Notes: generated by a model from the sequence alone, not told the origin. A stretch of DNA of 64,000 nt from Pseudomonas anatoliensis (GCF_017976235.1 NZ_JACVHC010000002.1:248001-312000), one strand, 5' to 3'; counted from the stretch's first letter, positions 18,537 to 28,834 are shown. Program-made: numbers and translations.

Positions 18537-18620
18537 TGTAGGAGCTGCCGAAGGCTGCGATCTTTTGATGTTGATTCTATAAACCATGATCAAAGATCTC
18601 AGCCTTCGGCAGCTCCTACA
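18537..18620. repeat. REPIN, GTAGGAGCTGCCG family
   Basis: Inverted halves with the GATTCTATAAACCATGATC loop lie in the 420-bp gap between bifA and sodB. Apart from this element and the sodB terminator I see no gene in 18258-18677. Confidence 0.9.
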
Positions 18621-18634
18621 TAAATCAAAGGCAT

Positions 18635-18663
18635 AAAAAAACCCGGCCATGGCCGGGTTTTTT
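18635..18663 (-). terminator. sodB terminator
   Basis: The perfect palindrome ACCCGGCC/GGCCGGGT with A6 and T6 flanks lies 14 bp beyond the sodB stop. Confidence 0.92.
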
Positions 18664-18677
18664 ATCTGGCGCGCAGC

Positions 18678-19274
18678 TTAAGCAGTAAAGGTTTTGCCTT
18701 CGAACTGCTCGGCAACAAACTTCCAGTTGACCAGGTTCCAGAACGCTTCGACATACTTCGGACGAACGTTGCGGTAGTCGATGTAGTAAGCGTGTTCCCA
18801 GACGTCGCAGGTCAGCAGCGGGGTGTCGCCGCTGGTCAGCGGGTTGCCGGCGCCGATGGTGCTGGCCAGGGCCAGGGAACCGTCAGCCTTTTTCACCAGC
18901 CAGCCCCAGCCGGAACCGAAGGTGCCGATGGAGGTTTTGCTGAACTCTTCCTTGAACTTGTCGAACGAACCGAAAGCAGCGTTGATGGCTTCAGCCAGCG
19001 CGCCGGTTGGTTGACCGCCAGCGTTTGGCGCCAGGCAGTTCCAGTAGAAAGTGTGGTTCCAGACCTGAGCGGCGTTGTTGAAGATGCCGCCCGAGGAAGT
19101 CTTGACGATCTCTTCCAGGGTCTTGCCTTCGAACTCGGTGCCTGGCACCAGGTTGTTCAGGTTCACGACGTAGGTGTTGTGGTGCTTGTCGTGGTGAAAT
19201 TCCAGGGTTTCCTTGGAAATGTGCGGCTGCAGGGCATCGTGTGCGTAAGGCAGCGGCGGCAATTCGAAAGCCAT
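18678..19274 (-). CDS. sodB: Iron superoxide dismutase
   Basis: This 198-residue cytosolic enzyme disproportionates superoxide to hydrogen peroxide and oxygen. Metal ligands are His27 ([13 protein letters not shown]), His74 (NHTFYWN), Asp157 and His161 ([11 protein letters not shown]). The residues around the ligands ([14 protein letters not shown] and GSGWGWLV) are of the Fe-type. ATG at 19274 is preceded by AGGAG at a normal distance. A longer frame upstream adds residues not found in the family. The gene stands alone, with its own terminator, between bifA and the exporter gene as in PAO1 (PA4366). Confidence 0.98.
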   Translation of the reverse strand: MAFELPPLPYAHDALQPHISKETLEFHHDKHHNTYVVNLNNLVPGTEFEGKTLEEIVKTSSGGIFNNAAQVWNHTFYWNCLAPNAGGQPTGALAEAINAAFGSFDKFKEEFSKTSIGTFGSGWGWLVKKADGSLALASTIGAGNPLTSGDTPLLTCDVWEHAYYIDYRNVRPKYVEAFWNLVNWKFVAEQFEGKTFTA

Positions 19275-19450
19275 GATGATTCTCCTAATCAGGTCTGTTG
19301 CGGTGAGCGCAAGGCCGATCACGGGCGGCCAGAAATGCACCGACGAGTTTTTACTCTTTGCGGCGCAGGGTTCGGATCATAGCACCGGGGTTGCGGCTTA
19401 ACCACGCAACAACTGTGTGGAATAGAGGTTCCAGAGCCTTTTGGAATAAA

Positions 19451-20053
19451 TCAGCCAGCGATAATTAATTGACCCGCCACGGCGAACATCATCAACGCCA
19501 CGACCAGATCGAGAATCCGCCATGTGCTTGGCCGAGCCAGCCAAGGCGCCAGCCACGCAGCACCCAGCGCCAAAGTGAAAAACCACAGCAGTGACGCACT
19601 CGCCGCGCCCACCACGTAAGCGCCCGGCACTGATTGCTGAGCACCAAGTGAGCCGATCAGCAACACCGTATCCAGATAAACGTGCGGGTTGAGCAACGTC
19701 ACCGCCAGCGCACTGAGCATCACCGCCCGCAGCGAACGCACGGTCTGGTTCCCGCCCTGATCCAGACTTTGTTTCGAGAATGCCCGGCGCAGTGCCTGGC
19801 TGCCGTACCAGATCAGGAAGGTCGCGCCGCCCCAACGGGCGATCGCCAGCAGCGTCGGACTCTGCGCCAGAATCGTCGCCAGACCGAAAACCCCGGCAGC
19901 GACCAGCAGCGCATCGCACACCACGCACAGCGCTGCCACCGGCAGGTGATGCTCGCGGCGCAGGCTCTGCGCGAGGACGAAAGCGTTTTGCGTGCCGATG
20001 GCCATGATCAGTCCCAACGCCACCAGCAAGCCGTTCACATAGCTCTGCCACAT
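19451..20053 (-). CDS. LysE/ArgO family amino-acid exporter
   Basis: This 200-residue protein has about six membrane helices and the family signature near the N-terminus (GLIMAIGTQNAFVLAQSLRR). It also has a conserved TLLNPHVYLDTVLLIGSLG segment around the middle. LysE/ArgO proteins export basic amino acids (lysine, arginine) or toxic analogues. The gene lies 5 bp after an ACT-domain gene, and the argP-like regulator is divergent from that pair. In E. coli ArgP activates argO, so the same relation is likely. The start at 20053 follows GGAG. Confidence 0.9.
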   Translation of the reverse strand: MWQSYVNGLLVALGLIMAIGTQNAFVLAQSLRREHHLPVAALCVVCDALLVAAGVFGLATILAQSPTLLAIARWGGATFLIWYGSQALRRAFSKQSLDQGGNQTVRSLRAVMLSALAVTLLNPHVYLDTVLLIGSLGAQQSVPGAYVVGAASASLLWFFTLALGAAWLAPWLARPSTWRILDLVVALMMFAVAGQLIIAG

Positions 20054-20058
20054 AACAA

Positions 20059-20460
20059 TTACTCCGCGTTGGCTGCGAGATCGCGCAGCACTTGCATGGC
20101 GCGCTCGGCGTCGGCCTGGCCGACAAATAGATGGTCGTGGTAGTAGCCGGCGATCACGTTGCAGCTGATTCCGGCCTTGCCCAGTGCGGTGGCGAACGCG
20201 GCGGTGAGGCCGACCGCTTCCAGCGCCGAATGCACGTTGAGAGTGATCCACGCGGCAACATAGTCGAAGCTCAAACCGGCCTGCTCGGCGTGGGCACGTT
20301 CGAGAATCACGGTCAGCCCTTCCTGTTCGCGGAAGCTGCCAATGACCTCCAGACCGCTTGGTAAGTTGCCGTTGCGCAGGGTGCAGAACACGTATTCGCC
20401 GGCATTGAGTTGCGGACTCATGCTGCGCAGCAAGGTCGTGAGTGAAGTTTCGCCAGCCAT
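20059..20460 (-). CDS. ACT domain protein
   Basis: This 133-residue cytosolic protein has two tandem ACT-like halves. An N-terminal segment reads EYVFCTLRNG, and the C-terminal half has ITLNVHSALEAVGLTAAFATALGKAGISCNV, typical of small amino-acid-binding ACT proteins. It probably senses a free amino acid and may modulate the exporter gene 5 bp downstream, with which it forms an operon. The 94-bp gap to divergent argP holds both promoters. The equivalent in P. aeruginosa (PA4364) has no assigned role. Confidence 0.85.
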   Translation of the reverse strand: MAGETSLTTLLRSMSPQLNAGEYVFCTLRNGNLPSGLEVIGSFREQEGLTVILERAHAEQAGLSFDYVAAWITLNVHSALEAVGLTAAFATALGKAGISCNVIAGYYHDHLFVGQADAERAMQVLRDLAANAE

Positions 20461-20554
20461 GAGTGAAGTCCTGATAAGAGTGCTTGCTGGCTATTCTCCG
20501 ACTGAAAGCTGTATAAGAAAAACCAATAATGCTGATCGCTCATTAGGAAAACTG

Positions 20555-21454
20555 ATGTTCGACTATAAATTGCTTTCCGCTCTGGCCGCCGTGGTCGAGC
20601 AGGCCGGATTCGAGCGTGCAGCGCAGGTGTTGGGTTTGTCCCAATCGGCGATCTCGCAGCGGATCAAACTGCTCGAAGCGCGGGTCGGCCAACCGGTGCT
20701 GGTGCGCGGTACGCCGCCATCGCCGACCGAAATTGGCCGGCGTCTGCTCAACCATGTGCAGCAGGTGCGCTTGCTTGAGCGCGACTTGCAGAGCCTCGTG
20801 CCTGCATTGGATGAAGAAGGGCTGCCGGAACGCCTGCGTATTGCCCTTAACGCCGACAGCCTCGCCACGTGGTGGGCGCCAGCGGTGGGGGATTTCTGCG
20901 CCGAACAACATTTGTTGCTCGATCTGATCGTCGAAGACCAGACTGTCGGCCTCAAACGCATGCGTGCCGGTGAAGTGGCCGCCTGCCTATGCGCCAGCGA
21001 ACGACCGGTAGCGGGTGCGCGCAGCGTTTTGCTCGGCGCCATGCGCTATCGCGCAATGGCCAGCCCGGCATTTATCGAGCGACATTTCCCCGATGGCGTG
21101 CGCGCCGAACAACTGCCGCGCACGCCGGCGCTGGTGTTTGGCCCGGACGATTTCCTCCAGCATCGCTATCTGGCATCGCTGGGCGTGGATGGCGGTTTCG
21201 AACACCATTTGTGTCCATCATCCGAAGGTTTTATCCGTCTGGCCGAGGCCGGTCTGGGCTGGGGCCTGGTGCCGGAACTGCAAGTGCATGAGCAATTGCA
21301 ACGCGGCGTGTTGCGCGAACTGCTGCCAGATAAACCGATCGATGTGCCGTTGTACTGGCATCATTGGCGCAATGGCGGTCAACTGCTGGGCTTGTTGACC
21401 GAGCAATTGGTGCGTTCTTCAGCGCAATGGCTGGTGCCCTTGAAGCAGCTGTAA
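20555..21454 (+). CDS. argP: LysR-type regulator ArgP (IciA)
   Basis: This 299-residue regulator has an N-terminal winged helix-turn-helix (FERAAQVLGLSQSAISQRIKLLEARVG) and a C-terminal effector domain. ArgP proteins switch basic amino-acid export according to lysine and arginine levels. It is divergent from the ACT and LysE/ArgO genes, its expected target. ATG at 20555 follows TAGGAAA. The frame is open further upstream but overlaps the divergent ACT gene and gives no family N-terminus. A degenerate dispersed repeat follows the stop. Confidence 0.9.
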   Translation: MFDYKLLSALAAVVEQAGFERAAQVLGLSQSAISQRIKLLEARVGQPVLVRGTPPSPTEIGRRLLNHVQQVRLLERDLQSLVPALDEEGLPERLRIALNADSLATWWAPAVGDFCAEQHLLLDLIVEDQTVGLKRMRAGEVAACLCASERPVAGARSVLLGAMRYRAMASPAFIERHFPDGVRAEQLPRTPALVFGPDDFLQHRYLASLGVDGGFEHHLCPSSEGFIRLAEAGLGWGLVPELQVHEQLQRGVLRELLPDKPIDVPLYWHHWRNGGQLLGLLTEQLVRSSAQWLVPLKQL

Positions 21455-21531
21455 GCGTCAAGCTGCAAGCGGCAAGTGAAGCGCTTGCGCACTGTTTTTA
21501 TCTTGCAGCTCGAAGCTTGAAGCTCGCAGCT
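21455..21531. repeat. Degenerate AAGCTGCAAG/CTTGCAGCT dispersed repeat
   Basis: Short direct and inverted words (CAAGCTGCAAGCGGCAAG, CTTGCAGCTCGAAGCTTGAAG) fill the gap between argP and the epimerase gene. This kind of repeat is frequent between Pseudomonas genes. No gene or terminator is visible. Confidence 0.55.
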
Positions 21532-21550
21532 GGTTTTGTTGGAGCTCTAC

Positions 21551-22543
21551 ATGAAAATTCTGGTCACCGGCGCAAGCGGCTTCATTGGCGGGCGCTTTGC
21601 GCGTTTCGCCCTGGAGCAGGGCCTGGACGTGCGGGTCAACGGCCGCCGCGCCGAGAGCGTCGAGCATCTGGTGCGCCGTGGCGCCGAGTTCGTCCCCGGT
21701 GATCTGACCGATCCGCAACTGGTGCGCGATCTCTGCGCCGACGTCGAGGCCGTGGTGCATTGCGCGGGTGCGGTTGGCTTGTGGGGCCGTTATCAGGACT
21801 TCCATCAGGGCAATGTGCAGGTCACCGAAAATGTTGTCGAAGCCTGTTTGAAACAACGGGTGCGGCGTCTCGTGCATTTGTCGTCGCCGTCGATTTATTT
21901 CGATGGTCGCGATCATCTGGGTCTGACTGAAGAGCAGGTGCCAAAACGCTTCAAACATCACTATGCCGCGACCAAGTACCTGGCCGAGCAAAAGGTCTTT
22001 GGCGCACAGGAATTTGGCCTGGAAACCATCGCCCTGCGCCCGCGCTTCGTGACGGGCGCCGGCGACATGAGCATTTTTCCGCGCCTGCTGAACATGCAGC
22101 GCAAGGGCCGTCTGGCGATCATCGGCAACGGCCTGAACAAGGTCGATTTCACCAGCGTGCACAACCTCAACGAGGCGTTGCTCAGCAGTCTGCTGGCAGC
22201 CGGTTCTGCGTTGGGCAAGGCCTACAACATCAGCAACGGCGCCCCAGTGCCCTTGTGGGATGTGGTCAATTACGTGATGCGCAAAATGGACGTCCCACAG
22301 GTCACCAAGTACCGATCCTACGGGCTGGCTTACAGTGTCGCGGCGCTGAATGAAGGTGCCTGCAAACTCTGGCCGGGACGTCCGGAGCCGACGCTGTCGC
22401 GTTTGGGCATGCAGGTCATGAAGAAAAATTTCACCCTCGACATCAGCCGTGCACAGCATTATCTGGACTACGATCCGAAAGTCAGCCTGTGGACGGCCCT
22501 CGACGAGTTCTGCGGTTGGTGGAAAGCCCAGGACATTCGCTGA
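21551..22543 (+). CDS. NAD(P)-dependent epimerase/dehydratase (extended SDR)
   Basis: This 330-residue extended short-chain dehydrogenase has a glycine-rich nucleotide site TGASGFIGGRFA at the N-terminus. A Ser in HLSSPSIY and the catalytic Tyr-Lys pair in YAATKYLAEQ complete the active-site triad. The C-terminal half is similar to 3-beta-hydroxysteroid dehydrogenase-like members, so the substrate may be a hydroxy/keto lipid rather than a nucleotide sugar. ATG at 21551 lies shortly after GGAG. By position it corresponds to PA4361. No partner enzyme is adjacent. Confidence 0.85.
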   Translation: MKILVTGASGFIGGRFARFALEQGLDVRVNGRRAESVEHLVRRGAEFVPGDLTDPQLVRDLCADVEAVVHCAGAVGLWGRYQDFHQGNVQVTENVVEACLKQRVRRLVHLSSPSIYFDGRDHLGLTEEQVPKRFKHHYAATKYLAEQKVFGAQEFGLETIALRPRFVTGAGDMSIFPRLLNMQRKGRLAIIGNGLNKVDFTSVHNLNEALLSSLLAAGSALGKAYNISNGAPVPLWDVVNYVMRKMDVPQVTKYRSYGLAYSVAALNEGACKLWPGRPEPTLSRLGMQVMKKNFTLDISRAQHYLDYDPKVSLWTALDEFCGWWKAQDIR

Positions 22544-22669
22544 AACCTGTTGATACCAATCGGCCGGCCGGCAATGAACCGCACCGCAGGTTGAGGGTCA
22601 ATCCCTGCGGCTGCGGCGGTTATACTTCGCAGCATTTAGCCATCACCGCGATTCACAAAGGTTGCCTCA

Positions 22670-23524
22670 ATGTCCATGCGTAATGATGCCCACGACGATT
22701 TCGATGATGTACCGAGCCTGCGTGCCGACACCTTCGACGACGATGACATTCCGACCACTGCCCGCACCACCGTGCACTCGCGTACACCGCCGGTGGTCAA
22801 GGTCAAGGCTGCCAGCACCGGGCCGCTGTGGGCGTTGGTTGGCGCACTGTTCTTCGCGTTCATCGGCCTGGCCTGGTGGAGTTTTCAGCAGATCTCGCTG
22901 ATGGAGCAGCAACTGGTGGCCACCCAGGAAAGTTTCGCGCGGATCAGCGAGGAAGCGGCGGGGCGCTTGCAGGATATTTCCGGAAAGGTCGTCGCCAGCC
23001 AGACCAACGTCAGCACTGACAGCGAAGCCTTGAAGCTGCAGATCAAACAGCTGGAAGGCAAGCTGCTCGATCAAAGCAAACAGCAGCAAGGTGTGGCGGG
23101 GCAGGCCAGTGATCTGGACAAGCGTCTGGCGCAGATGAGTGCCCAGACCACCGAGCAGCAGACCGCGAATACACAGTTGCAAGCGCAGGTAAAAGCCCTG
23201 AGCGCAGAGCTGGCAACCATTAAAAGCACTCCGGCCGACACCAGTAAGGTCGACGCTCAGCTCAAGGCTTTCGATGCGCAGTTCAAGAGCCTTGGCGCTG
23301 ATATAGCGGCACTGAAAAAGCAGGGTAACCCGAGCGCCGAGATTGATCGTCTGGCGCAGGAAATCGTCGTCCTCAAAAGCATGCAGGACAACCGCCCGGC
23401 CACGCCACAGGGTGGCGGCAACACGGCCGAGTTCGATGCGTTCCGTGGCCAGATGACCCGCAACCTCAACACGCTGTCGGCGCAGATCCAGAACTTGCAG
23501 CAGCAGATCAATGCGCGGCCCTGA
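22670..23524 (+). CDS. Membrane-anchored coiled-coil protein of unknown function
   Basis: This 284-residue protein has an acidic, disordered N-terminus (DAHDDFDDVPSLRADTFDDDD) and one membrane helix at about 46-68 (LWALVGALFFAFIGLAWWSF). A long heptad-rich coiled coil follows from about 75 to the C-terminus. By gene order it equals P. aeruginosa PA4360. The topology, with a short cytosolic head and an extended periplasmic coil, suggests a structural or envelope-spanning role. No catalytic motif is present. Confidence 0.8.
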   Translation: MSMRNDAHDDFDDVPSLRADTFDDDDIPTTARTTVHSRTPPVVKVKAASTGPLWALVGALFFAFIGLAWWSFQQISLMEQQLVATQESFARISEEAAGRLQDISGKVVASQTNVSTDSEALKLQIKQLEGKLLDQSKQQQGVAGQASDLDKRLAQMSAQTTEQQTANTQLQAQVKALSAELATIKSTPADTSKVDAQLKAFDAQFKSLGADIAALKKQGNPSAEIDRLAQEIVVLKSMQDNRPATPQGGGNTAEFDAFRGQMTRNLNTLSAQIQNLQQQINARP

Positions 23525-23548
23525 GATCGGATGATGTGTCGATGAACC

Positions 23549-23787
23549 CTGTGGCGAGGGGTATCTGTGGAGAGGGGATTTATCTGTGGTGAGCGGATTT
23601 ATCTGTGTCGAGGGGATTTATCCCCGATGGGCTGCGCAGCAGCCCAATCCACCCCCCTCATTTTTGCTGACCCACCGCACTGAATGGCTTGGGGGCTGCT
23701 TCGCAACCCATCGGGGATAAATCCCCTCGCCACAGATAATCTGTACACAGATAAATCTCTTTTCACAGCTAAATCCCTTCCCCACAA
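23549..23787. repeat. REPIN of the GTGGCGAGGGG family with tandemly amplified arms
   Basis: The core is an inverted pair (ending TATCCCCGATGGGCTGCGCA on the left, CCATCGGGGATAAATCCCCT on the right). Outside the left half, units occur in head-to-tail copies at 23549-23564, 23565-23583, 23584-23602 and 23603 onward, the middle ones exactly 19 bp. Outside the right half, complementary units repeat at 23717-23735, 23736-23750, 23751-23768 and 23769-23787. The 377-bp gap 23525-23901 holds no gene. Confidence 0.85.
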
Positions 23788-23901
23788 ATAAAACCACCCA
23801 CCACACAAAGCTGCGGCAGTTTTCAGAAACAATCTGAATATCCATACATCACCCCAACCCGTCTACGCTCTTGAAACACCAACAAGAACGAGGGATGCGT
23901 C

Positions 23902-24750
23902 ATGGGGTTTTTGCATAAAGTGGCCTGGCTCGGCGTGATGCTGTTAGTGGGGTTGGGGCAAGCCAGCGCCGCGACCACGGAGAAGGATGACAGCAAGGCT
24001 GCTATTGCCCTGCTGGAAAAGGCACTGGCCTATTACCACGACAACGGCGACAAGGCGTTCGCCGCATTCAGTCGCCAGGGCGAGTTTGTCGACAAGGACC
24101 GCTACGTGTTTGTGGTCGACACCAAAGGCGTGATGCTCGCCAGTGGCGGCCCGTCATCGGCGCTCATCGGCCGCGATGTCAGCGAAGTGCTCGGCCCTGA
24201 TCTGCAAAAAGCCTTCAAGGAAGCGTTGCGGGTGCCCGAAGGCAACGGCATTCAGCAAGCCGAATACCGTTGGCAGAACTGGTCCGACGGCAAGGTCGAA
24301 CGCAAGCATGTGTTTTATCAGCGCATCGGCCAGCGCATCCTTGCGGTCGGCTACTACTTGCCACGGGCGTCGGCAGAACAAGCCAAGGCGTTGCTCGACA
24401 AAGCCGCCACGGATCTTGGCAAAGACGAAAAAGGCACGCTCACGGCGATCAATTCGCTCAAGGGCGGTTATCTGCAGGATGACCTGTATGTGTTCGTGGT
24501 CGATCTGAATAACCAGCGCTACGTCGCCCACGGCACCAATCTGCGCCTGATCAATACCGACTTCGGCAAGATCAAGGACCCGGAAGGCAAACCGGTGGGC
24601 GAGCCGATTCTGGCGCTGATTGGCAAGCAGGACGACGGCGAATACGAATACCGCTGGAAGAACCCGGTGACCGGCAAGGTCGAAGACAAGCATGCGTACC
24701 TGAAGAAGGTCGGGCATTTTCTGGTGGCGGTTGGGTATTACAGCCCCTGA
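23902..24750 (+). CDS. Exported protein with two Cache-type sensor domains
   Basis: This 282-residue protein has a signal peptide (MGFLHKVAWLGVMLLVGLGQASAA). Two repeated single-Cache (sCache_2-like) modules follow. Each has a helix, a YVFVVD strand (RYVFVVDTKGVMLA and LYVFVVDLNNQRYVAHG), a charged W/E-Y-R-W segment and a closing G-Y-Y strand (ILAVGYYLP and LVAVGYYSP). Such domains bind small extracellular ligands. No kinase, cyclase or chemoreceptor portion is attached, so this is a free periplasmic sensor-like protein. Its partner is unknown. It stands alone between two repeat elements. Confidence 0.82.
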   Translation: MGFLHKVAWLGVMLLVGLGQASAATTEKDDSKAAIALLEKALAYYHDNGDKAFAAFSRQGEFVDKDRYVFVVDTKGVMLASGGPSSALIGRDVSEVLGPDLQKAFKEALRVPEGNGIQQAEYRWQNWSDGKVERKHVFYQRIGQRILAVGYYLPRASAEQAKALLDKAATDLGKDEKGTLTAINSLKGGYLQDDLYVFVVDLNNQRYVAHGTNLRLINTDFGKIKDPEGKPVGEPILALIGKQDDGEYEYRWKNPVTGKVEDKHAYLKKVGHFLVAVGYYSP

Positions 24751-24752
24751 AA

Positions 24753-24841
24753 GTCAAAAGATCGCAGCCTGCGGCAGCTCCTACAAGGGGGGCAATGTTT
24801 ACCGAAACCCCCTGTAGGAGCTGCCGCAGGCTGCGATCTTT
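24753..24841. repeat. REPIN, GTAGGAGCTGCCG family
   Basis: Inverted halves with GCCTGCGGCAGCTCC cores face each other in the convergent gap after the Cache gene. The element ends four bases before the stop of the MFS gene. Confidence 0.9.
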
Positions 24842-24845
24842 GCTG

Positions 24846-26363
24846 TTAGCGGGCGCCGTGCTCACGTCCGCGCAGCAGGTTGTTCGGCATCGCAATCGCC
24901 GCCGCCAGCCCCAGCAGCGACACCGTCGCACTGACCCACAGCAAATGCCGGAAGGTCACCGCAAGCTCCGCGCGCAAAGCGTTTTGCGCATCCCCCGGCG
25001 CTGCGTTCAAACCGTCCAGCAGTACGTTGCCGGAATGTCCCTCGGCCATCAGCGAACTGCTCGCCAAATGGGCGAAATTCGAATCCTGCAGCAACGCCAG
25101 CAACAGCGCCGACATCAACGCCACACCCACCGCGCCGCCCAGCGAGCGGAACAGGTTGGTGGTGCTGGTGGCGACGCCAATGTCGCGTTGCTCCACCGAG
25201 TTCTGCGTGCCGACCAGTGAAGTCGGGAACTGCATGCCGCCGGCAATACCGCTGAGCAACATGAACAAACCGCTCATCAGCGTCGCCTCGGGCGGGCTGA
25301 ACGCCATGCCGACAATCGAGATCGGCATCAGGATCGCACCCGTCAGAATCTGTGGTTTGTAGCGACCGGTGATAGACGTGCGACGGCCGGCAAAAAATGC
25401 CCCGATCGGCAGACCCATGGCCAGCGGCAGCAGGTGCAGCGCGGCGCTGTCGGCGCCGGCACCGGTGACGGTTTGAAAGCGCAGCGGCATCAACACGATC
25501 AGCGAAATCGCCTGGAAACTGGTGAAGAAAATCGTGCACCAGCACAGCAACGCATTACGGTTGGCGAACAGATGCATCGGCAACAACGGCTCCCGTGCGC
25601 GACGCTCGTGCCAGACGAAAATCGCCAGCACCACGACCGCACAAGCGAACAACCCCAGCACTTCGCTGCTGCGCCACGAATGGCCCTGACCGACCTGCGT
25701 GATGCCGAGCAACAACGCCGTCAGGCCAGTGATCATCAGCAGTGTGCCGAGATAATCGATGATCGGTTTGCGCTGCGGAATCGGCAGCCCGCGCAGATTG
25801 CGATTGGCCACCCACCAGGCGCCAAGGCCCAGTGGCAGGTTGATCAGAAACACCCAGCGCCACGACAGGTATTCGGTCATGTAGCCGCCCAGCACCGGGC
25901 CGGCCACGCTTGCGACGGCGTACATACTGCTGAAGTAACCCTGATAGCGGCCGCGTTCGCGTGGCGGCACGATGTCGCCAATGATTGCCTGGCTGACCGA
26001 GATCATTCCGCCCGCACCAATCCCCTGAAGAATCCGCGCCAGCACCAGTTGCTCCATGCTTTGCGCCATGCCGCAGAACAGCGAGGCCAAGGTAAACAGG
26101 CCCATGCCGAACAGCATCAGTTTGCGTCGCCCGTACAAATCGCCGAGCTTGCCGTAGATCGGCACCGCCACGGTCATCGCCACCATGTACCCGGAAATCA
26201 CCCAGGCCAGCAGGCTGACGTCCTTGAACTGTGCGGAGATGGCCGGCATCGACACGGCAACGATGGTCTGATCCAGCGCACCCAGAAAAATCGCCATCAT
26301 CAGCGCGACCAGCACGCTGCGAATGGCCGGTTTGGGCGTTTCGGGGTGATTGAGATGGGTCAC
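24846..26363 (-). CDS. MFS transporter, DHA2 (EmrB/QacA-like, 14 TM)
   Basis: The predicted 505-residue drug:proton antiporter has about fourteen membrane helices. Family motifs are visible: LDQTIVAVSMPAI in TM1, GKLGDLYGRRKLMLFG as motif A, and GGMISVSQAIIGDIVPPRERGRYQG near motif C. I choose the GTG at 26363 because it gives a typical start 80 bp after pobA. An ATG at 26459 overlapping the end of pobA is possible. Following pobA on the same strand, it might export or import aromatic acids, but the DHA2 family mostly pumps drugs, so the substrate is open. Confidence 0.85.
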   Translation of the reverse strand: MTHLNHPETPKPAIRSVLVALMMAIFLGALDQTIVAVSMPAISAQFKDVSLLAWVISGYMVAMTVAVPIYGKLGDLYGRRKLMLFGMGLFTLASLFCGMAQSMEQLVLARILQGIGAGGMISVSQAIIGDIVPPRERGRYQGYFSSMYAVASVAGPVLGGYMTEYLSWRWVFLINLPLGLGAWWVANRNLRGLPIPQRKPIIDYLGTLLMITGLTALLLGITQVGQGHSWRSSEVLGLFACAVVVLAIFVWHERRAREPLLPMHLFANRNALLCWCTIFFTSFQAISLIVLMPLRFQTVTGAGADSAALHLLPLAMGLPIGAFFAGRRTSITGRYKPQILTGAILMPISIVGMAFSPPEATLMSGLFMLLSGIAGGMQFPTSLVGTQNSVEQRDIGVATSTTNLFRSLGGAVGVALMSALLLALLQDSNFAHLASSSLMAEGHSGNVLLDGLNAAPGDAQNALRAELAVTFRHLLWVSATVSLLGLAAAIAMPNNLLRGREHGAR

Positions 26364-26442
26364 GGGCAAAACCTGCGGGCAGTGGAAGTCCCGCAGATCA
26401 TCAGGCGAGCGGGGATGCTCGCCAGTGTAAGTCGGTAGCAGG

Positions 26443-27657
<1,215 letters not shown>

Positions 27658-27772
27658 TCACGCGACATTCGCCGGTGAATGATTTTTATGGATCGAGTGC
27701 TTGCATTTTTCCCTTGCGGGTCTGTCAATTGAAGGTGAAAACTGAGCCGATACCTGTACATTCTGCCAATCG

Positions 27773-27787
27773 GGGCGATTATCGCCC
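27773..27787. promoter_or_regulatory. Palindrome in the pobA-pobR intergenic region
   Basis: GGGCGATTATCGCCC is a perfect 7+1+7 palindrome, 28 bp before the pobR start and 137 bp before pobA. It could be a regulator site for pobR itself. AraC proteins usually bind direct repeats, so another factor is possible. Confidence 0.4.
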
Positions 27788-27814
27788 GCAATACAAGAGG
27801 CCTGGATTGAAGTG

Positions 27815-28699
27815 ATGAACAAGCCCGAGCTGCCTTCGATTCCGGTGTTCAAGCTCTACGGTGAAAGCCTGGACTGGCCGACCCCTGACTTGCTGCACTG
27901 TGAAACCATTTCCTCACGCAGTCGCGAACATCAATGGGAAATCAAACCCCACCGCCACGCCGATTTGTGTCAGTTGCTCTTCGTATTCAAAGGTCAGGCA
28001 GAGCTTGAAATCGAAGGCCAGCGCACCCAGCTCGAAACACCCGCGATTCAAGTCCTGCCGCCGCTGTCGGTGCATGGCTTTCGCTTTTCCGAGGACGTTG
28101 AAGGGTTCATCGTTACCCTCGCAACGCCGCTGATCCATCACTTGCAGGCTCAACTGGGCGACGCGGTGCACGCGTTGGCGCAGGCGCATGCTTACTCGGC
28201 GGGCAACGACGGCGATTATCTGAACAGCCTGTTTTCAGCGTTGCAGGCTGAGTACAACGGCCATCAACCGGCGCGGGAAATGCTCATGCATGCGCTGGTC
28301 AGCGTGATCATGGTCTGGGTCAGTCGTCAGGCAATCGTGCGCCATAAGGCCAGCCAGCGGCCACAGCGCCAGCGCGAATACCTCAATGGGTTTATCCAAC
28401 TGGTGGAAGAGACTTACCGCCAGCATGTGAAGGTTGAGGATCTTGCGCATCGACTGGGCATTTCGGTATCGCACCTCAACGGCACCTGCCGTGAGCTGGC
28501 GGGGCAACCGGCGCTGCAGATCATGCACGAGCGTCAGTTACTGGAAGCCAAGCGCTTGCTGACCTACACCAGCATGACGATTTATGAAATGTCGGAGTTA
28601 TTGGGGTTTTCCGATCCGACCAACTTCACGCGTTTGTTCAGGCGTCGGGTGGGGATATCGCCAAAGGCGTTTCGCGACCGGTTGAAGGCCGAGCAATAG
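27815..28699 (+). CDS. pobR: AraC-family regulator of pobA (PobR type)
   Basis: This 294-residue regulator has an N-terminal cupin-like effector domain (HRHADLCQLLFVFKGQAELEI at about 46-66) and a C-terminal double helix-turn-helix (VEDLAHRLGISVSHLNGTCRE and YEMSELLGFSDPTNFTRLFRRR). Divergent placement next to pobA is the usual arrangement for AraC-type PobR, which activates pobA in response to 4-hydroxybenzoate. The ATG at 27815 directly follows an in-frame GTG, and either may be used. The ribosome site is poor. Confidence 0.85.
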   Translation: MNKPELPSIPVFKLYGESLDWPTPDLLHCETISSRSREHQWEIKPHRHADLCQLLFVFKGQAELEIEGQRTQLETPAIQVLPPLSVHGFRFSEDVEGFIVTLATPLIHHLQAQLGDAVHALAQAHAYSAGNDGDYLNSLFSALQAEYNGHQPAREMLMHALVSVIMVWVSRQAIVRHKASQRPQRQREYLNGFIQLVEETYRQHVKVEDLAHRLGISVSHLNGTCRELAGQPALQIMHERQLLEAKRLLTYTSMTIYEMSELLGFSDPTNFTRLFRRRVGISPKAFRDRLKAEQ

Positions 28700-28720
28700 C
28701 CTCATAAACGCTGCAAAAAC

Positions 28721-28813
28721 CTGTGGGAGCTGGCTTGCCAGCGATGGCGGTGGCTCAGTCGACATCAATGTTGAATGTGAGTCCGCAATCGCTGGCAAGC
28801 CAGCTCCCACAGG
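28721..28813. repeat. REPIN, GTGGGAGCTGGCTTGCCAGCGAT family
   Basis: A second REP family appears here as an inverted pair (CTGTGGGAGCTGGCTTGCCA and its complement) around a loop of about 40 bp. It lies just after pobR. Confidence 0.9.
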
Positions 28814-28834
28814 ATCGCATTCCAGTCAGTTGGA

